A stretch of 64,000 bases of DNA from Scedosporium boydii (lineage: Eukaryota; Ascomycota; Sordariomycetes; Microascales; Microascaceae): NCBI GenBank assembly GCA_002221725.1, contig NJFT01000174.1, forward strand, positions 1 to 64,000. Reading direction: 5' to 3'. Shown here in pieces: positions 22,547 to 33,099 of this stretch; position 1 is the stretch's first letter, and each line of letters starts with the position of its first letter. The position numbers were made by a program, and so were the translations under genes. The notes below the pieces were generated by a model that saw only the letters and a program-made list of their open reading frames with translations, had not been told where the DNA came from and ran no database searches.

Positions 22547-25500
22547 CTACTGTCGTCTCGAGGTAGAAGGAGCGACCCAGAAGCGCCTCCTCGTCGTTTT
22601 GTTACTGCGAGTGATCTTGATCTGCGACAGCCTCAGCCAGGCGGTTAGTCATGGTCTACAAGTACGACTCAGCCAGAACGAAGTGAATGTCTACAGAGCA
22701 AGAGACAGGCAAGTAAAGTTGAGAACCACCGGGTCCTAGTAAAGCTTGCTAACTCGCTGTTGAGGTTAGGGAAAGATGGGACGTCCGAAGTAGGCTGCCA
22801 ACCATTGCGGATTTTCTGATTCGCCGTTGAGAATGGAAGGGGGAATACCGGGAGCCAGGTGACAAACACGGTCAGAGAGGGTGAGCATTGACGGGTGCGG
22901 CCCTTGACCCGTAATAGGGAATTGACGCCGCTTTCTGCCGGTAGATGGGCCATAGCGATGGCGGAGTCTTGTTCTTCTTCTTTGAAGAGCACTCATCGTC
23001 AGTATGCTCAGGAGTCTTCCTTGTTTCCTGCGGCAATCGCGCGATGGGCATGATCAAGACATGACTAACGAATACTATGACCAACAGGGAAACAAACCAA
23101 GCCTCAACCCTTGCGCTGAGGTACGGAGTAATTACTATATTTATGTTCGTCGCATGAAGAAACATGGGGTTCCGATCTCTTGGCACCGCAAATGGCAGGG
23201 GGAAACTGAATAAATGAGATCAGATATGGGGATTTCGTACAACACAAGTGCCCTAATTTGACGACGGCTTGCTTGGATGGAGTCGAGAGACCAAAAAGCG
23301 AAAATACCTTCCCCGCTCTCACCGCGATGCCTCCCACGGCCTCCCACGGGAGTTGTGCACGACATCTCCGCTGCAAATCCAAGGCCAAGGAGGAGCATAA
23401 GCCCCGGGAATTGGGAATTTACCGTTGTTAGCGTGCCAAGACACCCTGCCATTGTTGACACCCCCCGCCCGCCCCGTCCTCGGTGGACTTACAGAGGATT
23501 CTCTTCCACTCCCGTTCAATGGTTCGATGGAGACTAGGCAATCCTGCACCTGAACCCTCACCTTCCTCTCGCGGCATTGTGTAGCTTGGTAACAGTGGAC
23601 GGCCAGTAGTAACCCAATGTGCATGAAGGACAGGGCCGGAAAGCGATGTGCAGGAAATGGCGGTCCGCGAGCAGGCAATTTCATACTTGCCCGCTCTCCA
23701 ATCTAGAATGGAGAGGCAAGAAAAACATGACTGACCGACTTCAAACTTCCCATTTAACTTGCAGCGATTGCTCGAGAGGTCCGAGGGCCCGGTTGGCGAC
23801 GGAAGCACGAATTTTAGGGCCTTTTTTATCGACCCGGTTCTGACGATTTGCCCATGTTCGCTATTGCCCGTCCCGCTATCTATTCTCTCGACCGAGCCCT
23901 ATCCACCTCCCGTCCCGTCTGCTCCCGCCCAAAGGACGACAGAACACCAGCGTTTGTGCGTTGCGAATCCACCACCCAGCCGATCCGATATAGGAGGAAT
24001 GTCAGCAGATGTTGAACCAGGACCTCGTAATATTTGGTACCGCCCAACCGAACATCCCAGAGAAGGAGAAATGAATGGTCTTCTTCCTCAACATATTCCT
24101 TCGTACGACCCAACTAGGCCAGCCAAAAAGCCTGTGCGAGGTAAATCTAAGTATGGAACCGGATGCCGTGCCGCCCGCCCCGTTGGGCCCTTGGAATCTG
24201 CAGCCAGAGCGGGATGTATTCGCTGGCCAGCCCTCTGCCTGTTTAGTGTAGAGTCCTATGCAGCTCAGCAGGGCGCCAAAAGATAAAGGCGTATCGCTAT
24301 TCGCCTCAAAGCCCCGGCAGTCATCACCGTTATTCTGCCGGTTACGTTCTAGCGCGCCGAGCCCGTCCGGCGCCCGCCCCATGCCGGTCTATTGACTCTC
24401 GCACCCTCACGGTCCTCAGCTCGCCTGACAGCGCTGCCCGAGTCCCTGTGCCAAGTCAATTGAGCATTTCAAGTTGTCCTACACAACTGGCCGACCTGCG
24501 CTAAAGCCCCGCCCAATATTATCCTGCGAGGTCCTGTGGGCCCTGCGAGCAGCATGCCGTACGCATCGAATACGACATTACTCGATTCTGCTAGCCTCGA
24601 TGACTTGCACGATTCTTTACTTGGTACCCCAATATGGCTGCACACGGTGCGTTATCCCGGCTTGTTGTGCATTACAACGAAGGACAATCATCCATGAGTA
24701 AGACCGTTACTTTATCTCCTGCATGCCACGGTGCCATTGCATTTGGTAAATATGTAGTCGATGGAGAAACTCCGCGTGGCCTTGAGGGCATGCCAAATGC
24801 CTGGAATCGGACGTTCCAATTGCAACTCCGCGTTGGCCATTTCCCTTCTGCCCCCTCGTCTCTCGTGCTCAACTTCGTCTGCTGGGCCCAGGGTATCCGA
24901 GAAGAGCTCTGCAGGGGCAATGACACCTCGGACTTGATACCCCAATGGGAAGGGTGGTAAGCCATTACAACCCCCAAGCTGAGATGGTAAGTGAGTTCGC
25001 CTTGAGCAGGGTTCAAAAAGACGTACCCATCAACGACAATTGGTCCCAGACGCAGCGACTTTGTCCGACTCTTTGATGAAGAAACTTTGGTTGGCGCTAC
25101 TGTACGGCTACGTATGTCTGCTTTCCTGCCTTGCGCTTTATTAATAGAGGCCTCCGCATCATGCCCTCATTACGAGGAACAGAGGACTGTGACCTGGCGA
25201 GCACACGTTCTTCGACGAAGGAAGACGGAAAACGAAGGGGCGGGGGAGTATTCTGACTTCAACGTTAGACTCTCCACTAGTGCTGCCTCGCAGTTGCGTG
25301 CAAGACCTCTGTCCCGTCCTAGGTATCTTTCTCGTCTGAAAGGGCGTGGTAATAGGAATCAAGGGAGGAAACACCCCGACCTTCTCCATTTTCCGCTGAG
25401 CCCGTAAGTTACGGAGTAAACTGATGATCCATCCCGGTGTCGCCGGATAGGTTGCATCCCTAGCGTCCGTTGTAGTTTTGCATTCTTGGGACGGGGAACC

Positions 25501-25956
25501 TAGAGAGCCCGGTTTTCCGCTTGGCCAACTTTGGTTTATTGTTCTTCTATGCGGGAGGGATGGTCAAAGCATGCTATCTTCACTAATGGAAGCATGTATG
25601 TCTTGCGAATAGGACCGGAAAGAAGAGAGAGCGCGGCATCGAACTGGCCATGGCCGCATTCTTCTTGGCTCTGTTCTGCGAGAGTCGGAGTAGTGTGATC
25701 CTATTTTTTCAGGGTCTTTGTCTCTCGTGAGCAAGCACGGCCCTTGATACATCTATCCTTTCCCACGGGTTCGAAAAAATGGGTATAATAAGGACTTGAT
25801 ATGCCTACTTCATCCCATCTGCTCCCTTCTTACGTTTCCGTCATCCCTCGAAGAGCTTTCCGATCATAACAGCCCTTCTCATATCTCTTCCCTCCTCTCG
25901 CCCCCCCTCCCCTCCTTGACCCAAAAAGAGAAGAAGGAAGCCCTTGGGAAGAAACT
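22547..25956. other. 3.4-kb gene-free interval
   Basis: Many short overlapping frames on both strands, none with family signatures or plausible splice structure. It contains two copies of TACGGAGTA (23122-23130, 25410-25418). Its right end is the CT-rich promoter of the oxidase gene. Confidence 0.45.
25784..25790 (+). promoter_or_regulatory. TATA-like element upstream of the oxidase gene
   Basis: TATAATA at 25784-25790, 167 nt before the ATG at 25957, followed by a CT-rich stretch (about 25800-25920) typical of fungal core promoters and leaders. Position and composition only; no transcript data. Confidence 0.4.
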
Positions 25957-27951
25957 ATGAAGTGGTCCAGCTTCTGTCTCCCCGGACTCCTCGCTATCGC
26001 CGTACAGGGCAGTCCCCAGTCCACCTGCAAATGCTATCCGGGCGAGTCTTGCTGGCCCTCGCAGGGCAAATGGAACCAGCTCTCCACCGAAGTGGGCGGG
26101 AGGCTCTCTGTTGAGCTTCCTCCCGGCCTGCCTTGCTTCGCTACGTACGAGGGCCAGGTCGTAGTTGGTGCTAATGATCCAGCAAAGTGCGCTGAGGTTA
26201 CGTCTAAGTGGTCCGATCCGGACTGGGTGTAAGTGTGCTCTCTTCTACCCTCCGCCTTCCCCTTAAATTCGGACATAGGCTTGCATTTTTGGGAATGAAA
26301 CTGCGAATACTAATGTTGGTCCCGCTGAGAAAAGAGCTTCTTTGGGTTCCTGGCCTATGCTGCCCTTCTGGTCCAACTCGACTTGTTATCCCTCCAACGC
26401 TGGCAGCTGCACCAGCGACTGCAAGCAAGGCGTTGTCCCGACCTATGTCATAAAGGCTACCAAAGTCTCGGATATCCAGGCCGGCATCAAGTTTGCCAAG
26501 AAATATAACCTTCGCCTCATTATTAGAAATACCGGCCACGATTTCATGGGCCGTTCTGTCGGTGAGTTTCGCGAAACCCAACCTGTGATATCTCTCCTTG
26601 TTTCCGCACTTAGGATAGAGCGTTGAGAATTAACACACCGAGTATAGGCTATGGTGCCCTCGTCATCAACACCTGGCGATTCAAAGACATTACTCTCCAC
26701 AAGAAATGGTCCGGCCCGGACTCCTACAGAGGCAAGGCCGTAACTGCAGGCGCCGGCGTCATGGTCCATGAGCTCTACGATGCTGTCTGGGCCGCTGACC
26801 AGGACGTTCTCGCCGGGGAGTGTCCCACTGTTGGTGTAGCTGGCGGCTACGTCCAGGGGGGTGGCCAGGGTCCTCTCTCTGGCATTTACGGTCTCGCGTC
26901 GGATAACGCACTCCAATTCACGGCCGTGTTGGCTGATGGGAAGCATGTTACTGCCAACTCGAAGACTAATACTGACCTCTTTTGGGCTCTCAAGGGTGGT
27001 GGCCCGGGTACCTTTGCCGTGGTCACTTCCGTCACATTCAGGACTTTCAACCGCGTTCCGGTCTCTGGTAAGTTACACAAGCCTAGCCACTATCACGCAG
27101 CAATTCCTAGCAGCAGTCCAAACTAATCCACCGCACTAGGCATGGCTCTCAATATCGTCGGCTCAGGCGGCACTTTCTGGGAAGGCTGGAGGATCTGGCA
27201 CACCTACGGCCCCCAGCTCGTCAAGCACGGCATCTACGTCTGGTATGCCGCCTCCGAGGGCTCTATCATCGCCCAACCCTTTGTAGCGCCCAACATGACC
27301 AAAGCCCAGCTCGAGGCCGTCCTCCAGCCCATGCTCGCCAACCTCGACGCCGCAAATGTCACATACACGCGGTCCGAGGTGCAGACGTTTTCCAACTTTG
27401 GCGAGCTCTACAACGAGATGTGGTTCACGGCCTACCACGCCGCCAACGGCCAGGCTGGTTTCGGCGGCCGCCTCATCTCGCTCACTGATGCGGTCGCAAA
27501 TGGGGATAACATCGTCGCTGCCTTCCGAGAGGTCCTCCAAAAGTACCCAGCCGTCGGATTCGGGGGACACCTCGTTAACCCCGGAAACCGTGTTCCCGAT
27601 CCGAATCAGGCGCTCAGTGCTGTGCATCCCACCTTTAGGAATACGGCTGATATCCTAGTCTACCTATACTTCCTCGAGGACTGCCTTTCTGCGGAGAGGC
27701 GCGCCGAGGTGCTCGATGCAGTTACTAATGACATTGGGGGCATCATTAGGCGTGAGACTCCTAACAGCGCTGTGTACAGCAATGAGGGCGATCCCAACGA
27801 GCCCAACTGGCAGAATGCGTTTTGGGGACCCGTGTACCCTAAGCTTCTTAAGATCAAGGAGAAGTATGACTGTGATGGCGTGTTCTGGGTCAAGTCGACT
27901 CCTGGCTCGGAGAAGTGGAAGCTTGTGAATGAGAGGCTTTGCAAGGCGTAG
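25957..27951 (+). CDS. Secreted FAD-linked oxidoreductase with BBE domain (isoamyl alcohol oxidase-like)
   Basis: Four exons: 25957-26226, 26279-26561, 26648-27067 and 27140-27951; lengths sum to 594 codons plus stop. The first donor must be GTGTAAGT at 26227 to keep the frame, since the stronger GTAAGT two bases on would break it. The N-terminus is a signal peptide (MKWSSFCLPGLLAIAVQG). CKCYPGESCWPS follows, typical of the fungal MreA/ZEB1-like group. The PCMH-type FAD domain has RNTGHDFMGRS, whose His is the expected covalent FAD attachment site, and a second signature ECPTVGVAGGYVQGGGQGPLS, whose Cys may form the second flavin bond. The C-terminal BBE segment is YSNEGDPNEPNWQNAFWG through DCDGVFWVKSTPG. 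It probably oxidises an alcohol or a secondary-metabolite intermediate outside the cell; the substrate is unknown. No biosynthetic cluster surrounds it. Confidence 0.9.
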
Positions 27952-30342
27952 GAAGTTCTTGAGGGAGGATTATGCAGCAGACGGAAGCCGGGAAGTGGTT
28001 ATGATAGTACGGTAATCGCCTAAGGAGCCGAGGTAGTAACGACTATGTAATGAATGATGCTTCAAATCTCTCGTTTCTTGGGTATTAAAGAGGTGTGAGT
28101 GCGAATGGCGGTGGAAGCTGAAGCCTGTTGCCGTATATCGAAGCATGATTGGTATCTGTATCCGCATCAGCAAGCTCACAACACATGCACCAAGCATCGG
28201 TCGGTAGCTCATAATTTATCATTAGTATCATATTAATGTCGAGTTTCCAGTAATCAGGTTCTACAGGTTTTGCAAATTCTTCGGACTACGGTTCTAATTT
28301 CAGTTCCCGGGAATCCGACCTCTTATCCACCCTTTTCAGCGAATGTATATCCAACAAGGACACCCCAAAATCCCATCTCTTGTTTCCATTCCGTTGGAAA
28401 TCCCTGATCGTACGTTCCCGCCGTTACTTCCCATTGATCAGCCGACCCGACGTTTGTCAGTTCTTGCAGCGGTTTGCAGCGGTTTTCCGTGAGTCCTGGT
28501 CTTTACCCATGGGTTACCAAACTCTGGTTTCTTTGTATCTGTAATTTTTCGGTCAGGGCTATCAGCGCGATGAAGTTTTAATTTCCTTCGTGATGCCTGG
28601 TGTTGAGACGGATTTAAGCAACGCTTGCTCCAGAGTACGGGAGACACCACAAACAAACTCCATCTTATCCTCCCACTCGGATTCATCGTTGCCGTTGCGT
28701 CCCTTGGCACGACGAGAATGGCATCGAATATTGTTAGGCCATTAGCAAGAAGGCCTGAACGAGGTTGCAAAACACTTCAACCTGAGGACTCCAATCCGGA
28801 TTGTCCGATGTTCCCTCGCTGATATGGGCGAGAAACTTGTTGTTTTAGCCGTATATGGCAGAATTGCTCATGACAATAATTCCCAGGCAGGTCTCTAGCC
28901 CCGTGGTATAAAGGATATCATCCTTCTGGCCGGCCTTACTCTCCCCAATATCGCGTTCCTCCTCCCTCCCCCGGCCAATCTCCATTTCAGAAGGATAGGA
29001 AGGCAATCGGTTTTTCCTTACTTTGATCGTATTGAGTGTGGACCCCATGATAGGCCTTCACCTTCGAGAATTCTTGGCACGGCAGTAGTAATGACAAGAC
29101 ACTCGGTTCCATTTGCCGTTTTTCCTTGACCCCGACGGAAACGGATGGTTGCGAAGTTCGAACTGTAGAGGACCGCGAGCGACTACATAGGAGTCAGGGT
29201 CCTGGCGGTCTGCTCCGGGGATTAGAGAAATCCTCATTCGTTGACTGGCCGTGAGCCAAGTGAAATAGTTGCCCTGGTGGTCGTCACACCTAGTCGGGGG
29301 GAATCTCGGGGTCCTTCGTGCCAGCTTTGAAGAGTAATCTTCCAAGCAGAGCCGCCGGATTTGGGAATAACAGTTTTAACCTCGTGGCCGGATCTGTCAA
29401 ACCACCAGTCGATTCGAGCCATCAACTCCCCCAGACTTTGAGAACCCCAGCTCCTGCTACGAGAGTAGGACGGGCTCCTCTCCCGCGAGATAAAGACAGC
29501 CGCTGGAATCCCCCTCACCACTGCCGGATCCGGGATGACGGCCACCCGGATGGTATGTCGTCGCGGCAGTTGCCGACGAATATTCGAAGACGCCCATGTC
29601 ATCGATTTGCATCACAACTTTGAGGCAGGTATCGCGGGAAGCGGGATCTCCTGTCAATCTCCTCTCTCTCATGTTCTCAACGTCAGTAGATTATTGCGGT
29701 GAATTCCTTGGACGCACCGATGCAGTTAGCACTCCGGCGTCTCCGAGGTCGACTTTCCGGGAAGGATAGACCTAAAACGATGGGCATGTGTATCTTGGAT
29801 AGACGACTCTCCAGTGGCCCTGTGGTTCTCGTGCAGGGGATGGCAGGGGATGGTATATCGGGGCGTCATGTTCATCGAGGAATCGAAGTCGGCGTTAGAG
29901 AATATCAAACAGACCTATTATCAATGAATCTTCCATTATTTGATATGAACCACACATTAAACCATATGTGAAGTGGTCATTTACAAAGATGCTCTCAGCA
30001 TCTACCTTTCTATTCTGCAGTCTTTGCACATGCTCTTCTTGAGAGTGTGAGAAATAGTTCAGGGAAGGAGGTACCCGACAAATAACTGCTAAATAACAGG
30101 CTCAGAATAAGAGAATGAATTCAAAGGAAGGAGCATTGAACCATTCACAACCGCTTGAGGTAGAGCCTTCCCTTGATGTGAATAAGTCCCAAGGTTTTGC
30201 CAGAGCTCTGGTGTCTGAGGTTAAATATCAGCTTCACGTGACACCCTCCTAGATTTCTCTCACTGACATCACCATCACAATATCGGCTAAACCAGCATTC
30301 TTTCAACCGAGGTTCTACCGCCAGACAGCAGAAATTTCCACC
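27952..30342. other. 2.4-kb gene-free interval
   Basis: 3' flank of the oxidase gene and promoter of the Tom22 gene. No exon supported. None of the frames at 28438-28822 or 29058-29971 shows motifs or splice sites. Confidence 0.45.
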
Positions 30343-31403
30343 ATGGCAATCTATTCTTATCTGTTCTACCAGCAGCTCAAAGGAGCTCCTGAGGTAAGCA
30401 AGCCGCCCCCCAAGGCCGAAAAAAAAAAAAATTAAACCTTTCGCTAAACATCAATCTAACCTCTTGAAAAGACCACCCTCAAATTCCTCCACGACTACCG
30501 TCTCCATCAATCCCAGCGCCTCACCCCCGTCCGTTTCAAGCCTCTCAAGTTCATCCCCGATATCTACGCGAAGCACATCGAGCTCCTCGAGAAACAGGAG
30601 CAACAGCGGTTCGAAGCCAATCGTCGTTACCTGACGATCCCGTATTTCAAGCAACACTACGCCAAAAAAGTTGCCAGGGCCAAGGCCAGAGCGCGAGCGC
30701 GAGCTGCACGAGCTGAGCTTCTTCGACTTCGGGAAATCGACGGTCGAGACCAAGACGAAGAGGACGACGGATTTGTTCTCGTTGAGAAGAATAGCTTGAG
30801 TGGAATCCAGGCCGACAAAATGGTTCAGCTTACCGAGGTCCCTGACGAGCATTTCGTCACTCCCCAAGCTGGTCCTATTGAGGAGGATGATGCTGATTAC
30901 ACCGATACCGGTACGTTGAATTGCTCCTTCCGTCGATGAAGCCCGTCTCTAGTTTTCATTGAAACTCTTCTCACCTCCTTTTATCAACTCGAGTAACTGA
31001 CTTTTTTTCTCTTTTCTTCATCGCAGACTCCGAGATCTCCACCGACTCCGAATTCGATCCCGAGGAAGAGTCCCTCGCCGATCGCCTCTACGCCCTCCGC
31101 GACATCGTGCCCCCCACCGCCCGCGGCTGGATCTCCTCCAAGGTGACCTCCGTCGTCGGCTTCGGCAGCAGCAGCGTCTGGTGGGCCGGCAAGGCCCTCT
31201 GGGCCATCTCCTCCACCGCCCTCCTCCTCGGCGTCCCCTTCGCCATCTGCGTCACCGAGGAGCAGCAGGTCATGGCCATGGAGCAGGAGTACAAGATGCG
31301 CGAGGTCGGCAGCGAGGTGCTCACCGCTGGTGGCGGTGAGCATCATAGCACTGCTGATCGCGTCGGTGCTGCTCTTGGCTCTGATGCCAAGGCTGCTCTG
31401 TAA
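30343..31403 (+). CDS. tom22: Mitochondrial import receptor Tom22, with an in-frame N-terminal extension
   Basis: Exons 30343-30393, 30472-30910 and 31027-31403, consensus splice sites, 288 aa. From the internal ATG at 30820 (ACAAAATGG) the protein is a classic 155-residue fungal Tom22: acidic cytosolic domain (MVQLTEVPDEHF, DYTDTDSEISTDSEFDPEE), the conserved SLADRLYALRDIVPPTARGW, one membrane span (ALWAISSTALLLGVPFAIC) and an intermembrane-space tail with EEQQVMAMEQEYKMRE. It acts in the TOM complex of the outer membrane as a presequence receptor and organiser. Upstream, 133 further codons in the same frame start at an ATG with an ideal CCACC context (30343) and cross a spliced intron; they are Arg/Ala/Lys-rich and basic (about residues 80-110). 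Either two isoforms exist or this lineage has an extended receptor. Family identity is sure; the start is not. Confidence 0.93.
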
Positions 31404-33099
31404 ACGCAAAAACAAGAGGAAGAAGAAAGTCAACACATCGGGTTTCGATACGCGTTTTCACCCTGCTTTCCGAGCCTTGTCTCTTTGGATGTGGACATAG
31501 CGTCCCACCGAATGAAAGAAGAAACACTGTACTATAGAGTTTCCTTATTTTGCTTTTCCTTCCCCCTATTTGCCTTTCCCAGCTGCCTCCTCCTCGAAAG
31601 CCCTCCCCTTATCTTTTTTTGCCCTCGCCTGTATTAATGGAAACGGAATGTCTCAAAAAGGGGAAGGAAAGCAAGCAAGGAAATCTCCCCACCCCCCAAA
31701 TTTTTTCACTTTTCTTGTACGAAGATGGTTTTCTTTTTTTTTTACTCTTTTATCATTTTACGGCCTTTTTTTTTTTTTTTTTTTGCTAGACTAATCGCAG
31801 GGGAGGAAATTCGTGCCGGAAGGAAATGATAGGGAAGAAACGAAATGTTTTATCTCGAGCAGTTTGGAAGGGGGGAGTAAATAAAGAATGAAATGGCATT
31901 TGTGTATATCAGCGCAAAAGGAGAAGAGAAGATACACTCGCGAGGGAGGCGATTGGATGTATCCATGTTGCATGTACGACAAGGGAGAACAGGGGAAGAT
32001 GTAGCGAATATGGAAGAAGAAGAAACAGGAAAAACACAACCCCATTCTCTGCTCAGTGTTGCTCGTTCCCAGCCTTGCGTACTTGGTCGTGACGTTCTAG
32101 GTTTCAAAGAGACGCTCCTGCGTCTACAGATGTTCATCAAGTTCAAGGCCGTCAAAATAATATTTCCAGAATCTTGGACGGAAATGGATAGGTATATATG
32201 CGCCTACGGCTACCTGAAGAAGCTAGACAGCCTCGCTTTTCTACCTGGAAAAGGAAAAAACAGAAGTTGGTATCATCCGACCAGAAGAATCAACTACAAC
32301 AAATGGAAACTGGCCAACAAGAAAGGGCGAGGCCGACGGGACCCTCAGAAACGGAAGCATCAAGCACTTTGACAAAAAGAGAAATAGGATCGGACGAGTC
32401 CAAAAAACCAGAGAAAAAAAAGAAGATCGAGGAAGAAGGTGGGAAAGAGAATGGTTCGGATGTACATACATGTCGATTTTCTCCAAAAACCGACCAAAAT
32501 AAGGAGAAGAAATAAAAGAGAAAGATGGAAAGAGAAAATATTTTCGGCTATGAACCCAAATAAACCCAGTCCATCTTGCCCCCGAGAACGCAGAAACGTG
32601 CCCTTCTGGTCCCACACATTAAGGGGGGTCAAGAGACAAAAAAGGGTGCAGGTGTTCTAGTCCTAATACAAAGCTATAGGCGAGATAGATGACGATTTTG
32701 TCTCTTCATTCCCAGGAAACAGCTGGGATGATGTACAGCAGATGGTTTTCCTCCCAACTTTTTATCCCTGTGCTGGCCTCAATATAACAAATAGAAAGTA
32801 TCAACGTCTCAGAAGCTTATGAAGAAACGAGGGCCTTGGTCTGAAGGCTCCATGCTAAAATAGGTGATGAGAAGGAAGAGAGGAGGTACAAACACAAAAA
32901 GAAGAAGAGGAAACCATTGGGCATGAAAAGAAGGCGTGTGAACATGTCATAAGGAAAACCAGAATGCTGCCCGAGGTATGTATGTATATGGATGTTCGAC
33001 AAAGGAGACAAAACGTTCTCAAGCCAGAGAAAGTGTAAGTAGGTTTAAAAGGGGATGGTATTAAAACGGTGAATAGAGAAATCATCCAAGGGTTGCGGG
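31404..33099. other. Convergent 3' flanks, low-complexity DNA
   Basis: It separates the 3' ends of the Tom22 gene (plus) and the ADF-H gene (minus). It includes a 19-nt T run at 31766-31784 and long purine- or pyrimidine-biased stretches that produce many spurious frames. No gene supported. Confidence 0.5.
31766..31784. repeat. Poly-T run
   Basis: Nineteen consecutive T residues about 360 nt after the Tom22 stop, within T-rich DNA. Confidence 0.85.

Noticed and set aside
25957..27951. The oxidase gene as part of a secondary-metabolite cluster
   Set aside because: No polyketide synthase, NRPS, terpene cyclase, P450 or cluster regulator is visible within several kilobases on either side.
31850..33085. 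Overlapping frames on both strands after Tom22
   Set aside because: All fall in purine/pyrimidine-biased convergent 3' flanks; no splice structure or motifs.
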